Shown here piece by piece: positions 1-9,430 of a stretch of 64,000 bases of DNA. Each line of letters starts with the position of its first letter. Positions within the stretch are counted from its first letter, which is position 1. Below the pieces are notes generated by a model, which worked only from the letters and a program-made list of their open reading frames with translations, ran no database searches and was not told where the DNA came from. The stretch is taken from positions 17,546,001 to 17,610,000 of the forward strand of contig JBHGNT010000012.1 of NCBI GenBank assembly GCA_043228905.1, in the 5' to 3' direction. Source of the stretch: Azolla caroliniana. Taxonomy: Eukaryota; Polypodiophyta. The position numbers and the translations under genes are program-made.

Positions 1-111
1 TATATAGTGGATGTAAAAGGGAGAAGATTACAACACTCTCGATTACTGAGTGTATCAACCTCACATGGCTATTGGCGATTGTTGTTACGAACACAATTAT
101 GGTGCCACTCT

Positions 112-150
112 CTCTCTCTTCTCTCTCTCTCTCTTCTCTCTCTCTCTCTG
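112..150. repeat. (CT)n microsatellite
   Basis: This is an imperfect CT-dinucleotide tract broken by single TTCT steps. Reading frames through it give Leu/Ser repeats and are not credible genes. It lies just left of a copy of a LINE 3' tail. Confidence 0.9.
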
Positions 151-495
151 AAACGATTAAAAAGATAAGGGAATGTGAGCTACATCGACTAGAAGCTATG
201 GTTGGGGTACCTTCTACATTGGGACCACATCCACATCGAAACCCTTTGACCTCCTGCTTCTTTTCGAGAGACTTGGATAGAAATGAAACTAGGCCTAGTA
301 TAAAGCCATTTCATTGTAGAACATGTTTGTTATTTTACTAGAACTATTTAGCTTAAGCTCTATTTTTATTTTATTTTATTTTACTTTCAATGAATGGGTA
401 AATATCCCATTTTGTTGTAAACCAATTGTCTCATGGGCCAATTTTGGCCTTAGAAGAAGTTAATATATCCTTCTTTCTTTCTTTCTTTCTTTCTG
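151..495 (+). mobile_element. LINE 3' end copy ending in (CTTT)n
   Basis: About 340 bp closely match 54970-55330, the 3' end of the LINE at 50.6-55.3 kb. Shared landmarks are the stretches around AGAAGCTATGGTTGGGGTA, the TTGTTGTAAACCAATTG block and the terminal TTAGAAGAAGTTAATATATC. The copy stops in a CTTT microsatellite at 470-494. No reverse-transcriptase coding sequence is attached, so it is read as a severely 5'-truncated LINE insertion. No target-site duplication was resolved. Confidence 0.7.
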
Positions 496-2120
496 ATAGT
501 AGAGGCTAATCCCATATTCTGTTCAACTCACACTCTATGTTTTGCCCTAGATGTATTTATACTCATACATCATATGTGCTATTTACAAGTGTAACCCCTA
601 CTACACATCGTTATTATTATTATCATTATAGTAATAATAATAATCAACAGTTAATCAACCGACTCTCTACTGTCGACTCCTCGACTCTCGGTACTCAACC
701 TGAACAATCGGCCCCTCCATCTCTTCGACAGTCGTCTCTTCTAGGCCCGAACAGTCAGGTCCTCCCACTGGAGGGACATATTCCCAACAGTTTGTTGTAC
801 ACATCCGTTGTAGGTCCTAACACATTCTTCCGCATAACACATTCAACATTGAGAAGCTCTCTCCCAAATAAAAAAGTGGGTGCTTTTTTAATTTTTGCAT
901 GTACTACGTTTGTTTTTTAGTTTGCATGCTCCACTTTTCCTTCTTATGCCTAATGCTAGGAAAATGGTAACCATAATGTCCACCATCACATTCATTTATC
1001 CACTTAATATCTGATTGTTCAAATAGGACTCGAACCTCTAGCCTGCAACTCATAGCGCATGCTTTTGCCAATTGAGCAAAGCTTTTTTGTTATAGTTAAT
1101 ATGTCTTTCTTACCACACCCTTGATGTATCATTCAGCCTTTTCTTTTTCAAAACAAAATATCCTTCCATTATTTTTAAAAAAGCATATCAACTACAACGT
1201 ACAAAATAGATGGAAAGGAAACGACTATCCTTCCCCAGCTTGTCTTGTGTAAGATAATTGCTAGCCATGGATCCTTCATTTAACTGAGCTGAGGAAACAA
1301 ATCTATATACATCCAAATTAGAGGAAACCAACCAACTCCTGAGTCTCTGATTGTACCTCTCTCATAATAGTAATAGTCCGGAGCCTGTGGGCTTCCGTGG
1401 TTTTTCCCTCTTAGCGTTTTCCACGTAAACATCCTGTGTACTCTCTATTGTTCGTGTGTGTTCGAGTATTTCTCTCTATTCCCATTTCTGTGTTTGATTC
1501 CCAACGAAGTGATTCAAGACTTGGTTGTGGCCGAGCTATATTCCACGTTATTCTCTTCAAATACACGACTAATCAATTGGGATAGGTGAAAATATGATAC
1601 ACTGTGTACTTAGTTAAAGGGAAAATAGAATTATATTAGAACAATTCAATTAATATTCTTCCTTTTCGTACATACAATTTGAATTTTTCACCCTTCGGGT
1701 TACCTTAATAAATATTTTGGCAATCTGTTATCCTTTTGTTTTTATCTTTGAGTGCATATTCGTTGGCTAGGATGTGTAAAGGATAGAAAACTATTTATTG
1801 CTTCGACAAAAAATCCCCATATTGTTGGAGATGGACACTTCTAACTCTCCCTTTTCCACACTCATGAAGATAATTTAACACACCATCATGATTAGAAGTA
1901 GAAAGATAGAGAGTACGGAAAAATATTATACCTTTGGTTTAGAGTCGAGTCTTGTATTAGTTCAACACTAGTGAGAAAATTGGCAATTTTCTAATTAAAT
2001 TTGGAGACAAGTTATTTCCTAATTGGAATGTATGGTCTAACTTGGCTTAAGGATACAATTTGTTTTTGCATCATGTATGGTAAAGGGACTAAGCTAGCTA
2101 AATACCATGATGTCAAATTA
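496..2120. other. Intergenic, no gene seen
   Basis: AT-rich sequence without a credible ORF. A short stretch of TTA/TAA triplets at 612-645 is nearly palindromic. A tRNA-like box A/box B module is listed separately at 1021-1085. Around 1380-1505 the sequence resembles the 3' part of a copia-type LTR (CCACGTAAA, then pyrimidine-rich), but no partner LTR or coding remnant was found. Confidence 0.6.
1021..1085 (-). repeat. tRNA-like module (probable SINE head)
   Basis: Read on the minus strand this shows a box A-like GCTCAATTGGC and, about 30 bases later, a box B-like GGTTCGAGTCC, the internal RNA polymerase III promoter arrangement of tRNAs and tRNA-derived SINEs. A full cloverleaf could not be drawn, because the anticodon stem does not pair well, so it is not called a tRNA gene. 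Confidence 0.4.
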
Positions 2121-2392
2121 GGTTGTGTTGAGCGAGCAAGCTCAACCAGATCCGGATCGGCTAAATAAGCCAGAGCCGGATCGATATCCGAAACAGAGAG
2201 CCGGATCGGATTGAAACCGGTAGGTTGTTAGAGGCCTACGGATCTAGCCTAGTACGTAGGCATAGTTTTGGGAGTTAGTGACATTCGCTCGTATGAGCAT
2301 TGAAGTACTTGTCAGTCCTTTATGGACTTGTATAAAGTGCTCTCTGAGCACATTTGATGTACAGAGAGTGTTTTTAATTGAGTTTATGTTCT

Positions 2393-2393
<1 letters not shown>

Positions 2394-2444
<51 letters not shown>
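2394..2444. repeat. (CT)n expanded inside a copia LTR
   Basis: About 25 CT units occupy the place where the matching right LTR (around 4034-4052) and the intact element's LTRs carry only a short CT-rich stretch. Confidence 0.9.
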
Positions 2445-2446
<2 letters not shown>

Positions 2447-2534
2447 GTGTATGCTAAGTACTCTCAAGCTTCCATTGAACCTGTGTTTATTCTCTATCGC
2501 TACCTGGCTAAACCGTTTTTATCAAGCTTCCACG

Positions 2535-3469
2535 AGCACCTTCAGTGTGTGCATCGACTATTGCGATATGTGAGTGGCGTGAAGGATCGGGGACTATTAT
2601 ACCGACACGGTATAACCAGAAAGCTAGTTGGATATACCGATGTCGATTGGGTTGGTGATGCATCGGATTGTTGATCCACCTCTGGTTACATGTTTTCTCT
2701 TGGTAGCGTGGTTGTTGCATGGAGCAGCAAAAAGCAGCCAACAGTGGCTCTATCGAGCACCGAGGTTGAATATCATAGAGCTATCGTTGCCACCTGTGAA
2801 GCCAGATGGCTTCGGCGATTGCTACACGACCTCCAGATCGAGGTGCCGACCCCGATCCTGATTTATTGTGACAACGTAAGCAGCATACAACTCGCTAAGA
2901 ACCTTGTATTCCATGCTCGGACAAAGCACATAGAAGTGCATTATCACTTTGACCGTGAGCGGATCCTGAGTGGTGAAGTTGAACTTAGGTATGTTCACAT
3001 GGATCGGCAAGTCGCCGACATCTTCACCAAGTCGCTCGGATCGGACAAGTTGCAACACTTTTCAGAGATGCTTGATCTACAACATCTCGATGTGTCGCAC
3101 TTGAGGGGGAGAACGGATGGCACCGGACAAGGAGTCGGAGAGGAAGAAAGAACCAAGGAAGGAGATGAGCAGAAAAATGAAGTTGAGTCGACCGAAGGAG
3201 TCGGCACATCCAAACAAGTCGGAGCAAGCGGCAACGACGGTAGACTCAAGAAGGACAGAGCCGACCGGAAGAAGGCCAAGACCCGGACGTGGTCCAATGT
3301 GGTGAAAACGGAAGACGAGTTGGAGACTACCAACTCGGACAAGAGCCGGAAGGAATCAGAGGCAACCGATTCAGACAAGAGCTGGAATGAATCGGAGGAA
3401 GCCGATTCGACTCAACAATTTGATTCGGAGGAGTCGGGTCAACTAAAGGCCAAGTGGATGAGAAGGTAG
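2535..3469 (+). pseudogene. Copia RNase H remnant with charged C-terminal tail
   Basis: The reading frame aligns with the RNase H end of the copia polyprotein at 24000-24938: EHLQC, LRYV, KDRGLLYR, LSSTE, HARTKHIEVHYHF and ADIFTK are all recognisable. One in-frame TGA at 2672-2674 falls where the related element has CGA (Arg). After the usual RNase H end the frame continues for about 120 residues rich in Lys, Glu and Ser to the stop at 3469. Homology to the relative's tail continues past that stop in broken frames (for example SRQAD near 3559), so the original tail was longer. It is a dead fragment. Confidence 0.85.
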
Positions 3470-4161
3470 TGGAAGTCGACACCGATATAGAGGAACTGAT
3501 GGGTCGACAAGCGTCGGAGTCATAGCAGCGAAGGAGCTAAGATGGGCCTGTTGAGTAGACAAGCCGACCAAGGAGGTCGAGGTGCGCAGAACCAGACGGG
3601 TCGCGGGAAACGGAACCTGACCGGACGAGGAGCGCGAGCAAAGGAGCGAGGACACTAGAAGGAGCCGGAGAAAAGGGCCAGCTACTATAGACACTGACAC
3701 CACAATCCCACCTCAAGTTGAGCTTTAGGGGGAGTGTTCAGCGAGCAAGCTCAACCAGATCCAAATCAGCTGAACAAGCCAGAGCCGGATCAGTGTCCGG
3801 ATGGTATCTGGAACCAGGAGCCGGATCGGATTGAAACCGGTAGGCCGTTAGAGGCCTACAAGTCTAGCCTAGTACGTAGGCATAGTTTTGGGAGTCAGTG
3901 TCAGTCGCTCGTATGAGCATTGAAGTACCTGTCAGTACTTCTATCAATCCTTTTATGGACTTGTATAAAATGCTCTCTGAGCACATTCTATGTACAGAGA
4001 GTGTTATTATTTTTTAATTGAGTTTATGTTCTACTCTCTCTTTCTGTCTCTCCCGTGTATGCTAAGTACTCTCAAGCTTCCATTGAACCTGTGTTTATTC
4101 TTTGTCGCCACCCGGCTAAACCGTTTTTATCAAGCTTCTGCACGCTAACTTTAAAAGGTTG

Positions 4162-5685
4162 GTCACATGACTGAACATCTACCTCCCGATATTATTTCTG
4201 ATTATGATATTTTCATGAACTTGCTAGAAGTACTTTGGTGTCGCAATATCTTCAATGGAAATAGAGAAGGTTGCGAGGTATGTAGGACACAGATAAGTGT
4301 GGCTCATGTGAGAAGGTAACTTTGAGCATTGTCCATTTGTGGACAATTTTGTGGATTATGAAGTTTATGTTACCCAAGCAAATAAAGAAGTTATTGCAAA
4401 TGATTCTAGTGCAAGCGCACCAACAAGCAGAAGAATAAGAACAAACAAGTGTTATAAGAGGCAATCAAACAATATAAGAGTTCACTAAATAAAGGGATGT
4501 AGGAGTCTTAGAGGAGTGTCCTTGGGGATTTCGCAAATAAAGCACTTGAGGGGGAGAGTTAGAGTGAACAATTTCTAAGAGACCTTTTCACTATGTTCAA
4601 CAAACAGAATGGTTGGGAAACCTAACGGTTAATGTTTTGTGCCATGTGCCACGCATTAGTATTATAGGTCATGTAGGGATCTAGTGGTAGTTTAGATAAA
4701 GTATTACACATGCTATTGTTGTTTCAATTATATTGAGTATGATCAATTGTGATATGCATTAACTTAGTAATTATTGAGCCAATTGTGTGCACATCCTTAC
4801 ACACATTAATCTATGTAGATGGAATTTAAATGACTAGAAATTCTACATCCTAGGGAAATTCTTAAACACAAGTAGAAAAAACTTGACCAAATCTAGCAAA
4901 AAACCAAACCACTTTCACACAAGTGCAACAGAAGCTAAATAATTTATGACTCCAATAGCTTAGGTAGATTGCTTTGTTTCTACATAAAAGTTTTTCATAG
5001 TCAGGAAAGTAGTAACGGAATTAGGTGTCCAAGTTACTTGATCTAAATATCCACTCAATATGTAATATTGGGTCTTGTTTAACTTGTGGTGAGAAATTAT
5101 TCATCTCATCACTAACTACAACAAGACGGACTAGTAAAGTGCAAGGGAAGCATTATAATGATGTTTTCAACGCATTGTCATTTTTTGGTGAAGAATTGTG
5201 ATCTCTAGGTTATAGCTACATAATCATTGCCTAGTTATTTAGTGCACATTGTAGACAATCTAAGTCATGGAATGGAGCCTTGCATGTGGAATAGCTTGTG
5301 TACCTTCTTGAGTAAACTAAAAGGAATTATGATATGATTCATCAAGAAAAAGGTTAATTTCCCTAGATTCAATCATATTCACGTGTCAATCAAGCACCAA
5401 GTATATTATAAATACCATAGAGCTTTACAAATTGTACAACACACATTCATCATGGGGTGAAGAACCAATGATGCTTCATTTATATGAGGGAACAACACAA
5501 ACCAAAACGTGGAGGGGATCCCGAATATTCGATAAAGCAATTAAATGCCATTAAATTTACAAAAGTTGCCCTACATGTTTATGAAATGCCCTTGGTTATT
5601 TCAGTCTGCCAAGAATACCTGATGCCTTAGTTTTCTCAATCTTCCCAAGAATATGTGACTGCTTTTTTGAGTTATGCACAAGCTC

Positions 5686-5726
<41 letters not shown>

Positions 5727-5880
5727 GTAAATAATGGCTTTCATTATGAAAGAACAAAAACACCCCCATGACTAACTTACAACAAAGTATAGAACCCTTC
5801 TAGGAATCTAAATACTACTCTACTATGACGACAAACTCAATGACACCCTACACACCAATTCAAATTTCATTGTGACCTTA
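4162..5880. other. Intergenic, no gene seen
   Basis: AT-rich DNA with only short chance ORFs. A (CT)n microsatellite occupies 5688-5724. I recognise no conserved protein, RNA gene or LTR in the remainder. Confidence 0.6.
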
Positions 5881-5899
5881 CGAATATGATGATATGTGA

Positions 5900-6690
5900 C
5901 CTTGGAAAGTTCTCTCTCTTCATGGTTGATATTTCGTGACTTCTCTAGCACTGTCAATTGCTACAAAAGAAATCCTTTTAACTCTACAACATTTTTTCTC
6001 ACCCCAACTTGCGAATTAAAAGTGAAGGCATTCTGCACATTCCAATTGAACCATAGTCCCCAATACCTCTAGAACTCAAAAATAATTTGGAAATGAGCCA
6101 TCGATTCATTGTTCTCCATATGTGCAAAAATCCATGTTAAGGAAGATAAGGTTACTCCAGTTTGAGACATCCACAATAATTTGATACACCTCCAAACCAT
6201 CCTACTATGTTCCAATTCCACCAAACAAAAGAAACATGTTCCTCTAGAAAGGTTTCTTTTTTTTTAATGTATCCCCGCATTGGTAAATCTCCAACCATAA
6301 CTCTCCAAATGAATACCTTCGCCCGTCACATCAATCGAGAGCACCACCCTGCCTTCATCACATGAAACTACCAGGTAATGAACTTACGAAAACCCCATCG
6401 TTGTAATCCTTTCTTCCATGCACTTACATTTATCAATCAACTTGAGATAAGCATCATTTATTGAGATCATAGTCAATCTCCGATTTCCAAAAAACGTCCA
6501 ATTAAGCTCTTGAGATCCCCCATCTAAATCAAGAAAAGAGAGGTGGGACGAAGAGAGGGCACTCCAAGATGACCGGACAAACCAAAAGCGAACATTTTTT
6601 AGCAGAATTATAAGGAGACAAACCAAATTCGAAACATTGTCACGTAAAATTGCATGTAGTTGAAGTTGCGACTCTCGTCGTCCTAAAAAG
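5900..6690 (-). pseudogene. LINE zinc-binding (zf-RVT) fragment
   Basis: Minus-strand translation in broken frames gives an FIWRVMVGDLPMRGYI-like segment (around 6330-6270) followed by CFFC, matching the pattern of the zinc-binding region found at the C-terminus of plant L1-type LINE reverse transcriptases. Stops and frameshifts interrupt it. No reverse-transcriptase core is visible, so it is a small decayed piece. Assignment rests on pattern only. Confidence 0.45.
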
Positions 6691-7026
6691 CTTACCAAGC
6701 AACGTAAAGAATGAATGAATTGGGGATCACAAAAAACGTTGTCATTTTAAATTTGAATCGCATTTATGTTTTGTAAGAAAAGATGTACAAGAATAATGTA
6801 CGTGAAGAGGAAAGAGGAGAAAAAACAGGCCAAAAGAATGAACATAATGACATGACAAAAAATAAAGGGTACGCATTTTATTTTGCTCCTTTCATTTCTA
6901 AAACAGGAAACGCATTTGTGTTTTTTCTTCTTCTTTTTTGTAATGGATAAGGAACGAATAATAAATAGTAGCGCAGCAGTAAAAAAAACGAAGGAAGAAG
7001 AACAAAGTCGGTCTTTATCCATTTAT

Positions 7027-7083
7027 AATAATAATAATAATAACAATAATAATAATAATGATGATGATGATGATGATGATGAA
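7027..7083. repeat. (TAA)n/(GAT)n compound microsatellite
   Basis: A run of AAT triplets followed by GAT triplets. The apparent poly-Asn/poly-Asp ORF across it is not considered a gene. Confidence 0.95.
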
Positions 7084-7123
7084 CGTTGTAATGATTGGTT
7101 TGGTTATACATTATGGGCAGTGT

Positions 7124-7340
7124 GGTTTCACACGACGTGGCTAGAGGATGGGCGGTTTCCACGTCGAGATGACCGGTTTCACACGACGTGGCGGAAAGCT
7201 GGGCGTTTTCACACGGCGCGGCGGGAACGGGCGGGGCGGTTTCACACGACGTGGCAGGGCGGGTGGCCAGGAGGGGCCTCCTTCCGACCCACGAGAACGT
7301 AAGGGGGTCCAGAACGTAAGGGCGCGTTCACACGGCGGGG
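7124..7340. repeat. GC-rich array of TTTCACACGACGTGG units
   Basis: Degenerate units beginning GGTTTCACACGACGTGG recur near 7124, 7154 (shortened), 7175, 7204 and 7238, with a further weak copy near 7322. Spacing is about 20-34 bases. The unit contains an ACGT core. The array lies between the microsatellite at 7027 and the stop codon of the EXORDIUM-like gene at 7360, so it falls in that gene's 3' flank or 3' UTR. Base composition is far more GC-rich than the DNA to its left. Confidence 0.75.
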
Positions 7341-7359
7341 CCGGCCGTCCGTCCGTCTG

Positions 7360-8433
7360 TCATCGAGGCGACGGGAGCTTAACCGGCGTGCACCGCTTGG
7401 ACGCGGGGCTCCACATGGCGGGCAGAAGGAAGCGGCGACCGTTGGCGCCGGCGACGTTATAGGCGGCGCCGCTATGTCCGGGGGGGTCATTGAGGAGGCT
7501 ACCGGGGTTCCCCGGGTAGGCGCCGTCGCCAAAGATGCCGGCGCAGGCGGACACCGCCTCCAGCGGGGCCCTAGCGTCACCCTGGTAGTAGCCGCCGTTT
7601 TGGAAGGGGTTGGTGGCGGCGCCGCCCAGCACGGTGGCCATATTTATGACCATTCCCTCCACCCCCACGTCCCCGTTGGGCGGCACCAGCGCCTCCTGGC
7701 CTTGCGGCCCATACTCCGCCTTCGCGAATGGCCAGGCGCAGTAGCCCGGACATTGCCTCCCCGGGTTCCCCACCCACCCGTACGCCACCCTCTGGCGTTG
7801 GCTGGACCCCCCACCTTCCACCGCCGCCGAGTCGTGGAAGCCGCAGGAGCTCATGCAGAACTCCTCCACCTTCACCTCCTCACTGGTGAGGACGAAATAC
7901 AAGCCGCTCTCGTCCAGCGGGAGCTCCCCCTTCTTCAACCTCTCCATCACCACCGCCTCTATGTCCGCCTTCTTCAGCACCGGCTCCGAAGCCGAACTCG
8001 AAGCCGAAGCCGCCGAAGCCGAACTCGAACCTGAAGCCGAAGCCACCGACGCAGACTGCGGCGCTAGCACGACCCTGGAGGAGACGCTGGCGTTCGATCC
8101 GTCGGTGTAAGCGGAGGCCATGGACCACCACGACGCCACGGAAGGCGCGCTCCCATTAGCGGAAGGATCAGAGAATGAGGAGGCGAAGTCGGAGAGGATG
8201 GATTTCTGAGCAGGAGAGAAGGAGCCATACCAGATGAAGTAGAGGTTGATCGGGTGAGGGGAGGTGAGGAGGGGGCCATTGTGGTATGTGAGGATGGTCT
8301 GAGGAGTGGGGACCAGGAACAGGAGGCGGGGGACTCTGCGGGCGGAGAAGGAAGAGAAGAAGAAGAAGAGATGGAGAAGGAGGAAGGTGAGGGAGGCGAT
8401 GGTGGGGCTTCTTCTGCAGGGAGTGGATGGCAT
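7360..8433 (-). CDS. EXL: EXORDIUM/PHI-1-like secreted protein
   Basis: Intronless 357-residue protein of the plant phosphate-induced protein 1 (EXORDIUM) family, which acts in the cell wall and is linked to growth control by brassinosteroid and carbon status; the biochemical activity is unknown. A basic start and hydrophobic stretch (about residues 10-30) look like a secretory signal. Family landmarks follow in order: YHNGPLL (50-56), INLYFIWYG (62-70), GLYFVLTSEEV (177-187), CGFH (197-200), YGWVGN and QCPGYCAWPFA (218-237), LVPPNGDVGVEGMVINM (249-265), NGGYYQG (279-285) and FLLPAMW (335-341). Length fits the family. An Ala/Ser-rich stretch at about 127-149 looks like an insertion. Codon use is strongly GC-rich. 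The ATG at 8433 precedes the signal segment and lies about 85 bases from a TATA-like box. Confidence 0.93.
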   Translation of the reverse strand: MPSTPCRRSPTIASLTFLLLHLFFFFSSFSARRVPRLLFLVPTPQTILTYHNGPLLTSPHPINLYFIWYGSFSPAQKSILSDFASSFSDPSANGSAPSVASWWSMASAYTDGSNASVSSRVVLAPQSASVASASGSSSASAASASSSASEPVLKKADIEAVVMERLKKGELPLDESGLYFVLTSEEVKVEEFCMSSCGFHDSAAVEGGGSSQRQRVAYGWVGNPGRQCPGYCAWPFAKAEYGPQGQEALVPPNGDVGVEGMVINMATVLGGAATNPFQNGGYYQGDARAPLEAVSACAGIFGDGAYPGNPGSLLNDPPGHSGAAYNVAGANGRRFLLPAMWSPASKRCTPVKLPSPR

Positions 8434-8447
8434 GGTTAACTCGATCG

Positions 8448-8472
8448 ACAGAACAGAACAGAACAGAACAGA
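8448..8472. repeat. GAACA pentamer repeat in EXL 5' UTR
   Basis: Several tandem copies of GAACA lie between the predicted TATA box and the start codon of the EXORDIUM-like gene, so they would be transcribed in its 5' UTR. Confidence 0.7.
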
Positions 8473-8515
8473 TCAGAGTCACAGACGCAGACACAGTGAT
8501 GGAATGAAGCCGTTT

Positions 8516-8524
8516 CTTTATAAG
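8516..8524 (-). promoter_or_regulatory. TATA-like box of EXL gene
   Basis: The minus strand reads CTTATAAAG about 85 bases upstream of the start codon. Transcription would begin roughly 30 bases downstream, leaving a 5' UTR of about 55 bases. Confidence 0.6.
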
Positions 8525-8645
8525 GGGCGGGGGGCCGTTTCGTCACAGACCGCCTCGAAACGGGCAGGCACTGGCTTTTTTTTTAAACAGAATAAATGAC
8601 GGTCCAGCTGGAATCAGCTGCTCCTGCTCAGCTGGCAAACCCCTG

Positions 8646-8687
8646 CCACGTCGGCTTCCACATCAGCAAGTTGGGTTGCTGACGTGG
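8646..8687. promoter_or_regulatory. Paired ACGT-core motifs upstream of EXL
   Basis: CCACGTC (8646-8652) and TGACGTGG (8680-8687) form an imperfect inverted pair about 215-255 bases upstream of the start codon. ACGT cores of this kind are bZIP/ABRE-type binding sites in plants. Several CAGCTG hexamers lie nearby at about 8604-8635. Function is inferred from motif only. Confidence 0.35.
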
Positions 8688-8850
8688 ACCCCCCCCCCCC
8701 CCTTGAAACTCCATCGGTTTTTTTCCCTAGTTTCTGGCAGGACCTCACGAGCGGGCGGGCGGGGTGCATGCCCACACACATTCCCCCGCGCTCAATATCC
8801 TACCAGTCGTTTTTCTTCTTATCGACCCTCCAACCGTTCAAGCTTTTTCA

Positions 8851-9211
8851 CTCATGTATCAGATATATATGGTTGCTATTGGATGATGAGGCTTTTTGTT
8901 GTGTGCGTAAAACATCGAGAATCAATCGTACGCGCGTTTTCGCTCATGTATCAGTTATGGTTCCTATTGGATGATGTGGCTTTTTGTTGTGTGCATAAAA
9001 CATCAAGAATCAATCGTATGCGCGTTTTCGCTCATGTATCAAATAATATGGTTCCTATTGGACATGAGGCTTTTTGTTGTGTGTGTAAAACATCAAGAAT
9101 CAATCGTATGCGCGTTTTGGCTCATGTATAAGATATGGCTCCTTTTGGACGATGAGGCTTTTTGTTGTGTGCATAAAACATCGAGAATCAATCGTATGCG
9201 CCTTTTGGCTC
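8851..9211. repeat. ~90-bp tandem repeat, four copies
   Basis: Units start at 8851, 8943, 9031 and 9121 with CTCATGTAT and each contains GAGGCTTTTTGTTGTGTG (or GTGG variant), AAAACATC and GAATCAATCGTA. Spacing is 92, 88 and 90 bases. Overlapping ORFs through the array arise from the repeats and are not called as genes. Confidence 0.9.
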
Positions 9212-9340
9212 AACAGTATGTATAATATAGATTTTGTTTCTAGTCAATAGCTAACATCCGCCTACCGTGAGATGTTTATATGCATGTTAACCTAGTGGGA
9301 TTACATGCAATACTTGACTCGATGCATGAAACCTCTCTCT

Positions 9341-9430
9341 TAGATCACACACATGAATCATCCACTTTACTAGATCACACGCATGAATCACCCACTCTAC
9401 TAGGTCACACACATGAATCATCCACTTTAG
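9341..9430. repeat. 30-bp tandem repeat, three copies
   Basis: Units begin at 9341, 9371 and 9401 with TAGATCACAC or TAGGTCACAC and share CATGAATCA and CCACT. Confidence 0.85.

Larger units (their letters stand above)
2126..4156 (+). mobile_element. Internally deleted Ty1/copia element with 5-bp TSD
   Basis: Two related LTRs (2126 to about 2531, and 3735-4156) begin TGTT and flank only the RNase H end of a copia polyprotein. GGTTG occurs immediately outside both ends (2121-2125 and 4157-4161), a perfect 5-bp target-site duplication. A polypurine tract lies just before the right LTR. The left LTR loses its last ~20 bases and joins pol directly near 2531-2535, so gag, protease, integrase and most of reverse transcriptase are deleted. 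LTR and protein resemble the fuller element at 19813-25318, so they are relatives of one family. Confidence 0.9.

Noticed and set aside
1021-1085. A genuine tRNA gene on the minus strand
   Set aside because: Box A and box B look right, but acceptor and anticodon stems do not pair properly, so a SINE-like relic is more likely.
2378-2534. N-terminal part of the ORF entering the copia RNase H remnant
   Set aside because: The first ~50 codons come from LTR and (CT)n sequence joined by a deletion, so this is not an authentic N-terminus.
7474-8110. Plus-strand ORFs opposite the EXORDIUM-like gene
   Set aside because: High GC content keeps antisense frames open; they lack any homology and the minus strand explains the conservation.
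8676-9225. Overlapping ORFs with repeated CVKHRESIVRAFS-like segments
   Set aside because: They simply read through the ~90-bp tandem repeat in several frames; no upstream coding sequence supports them.
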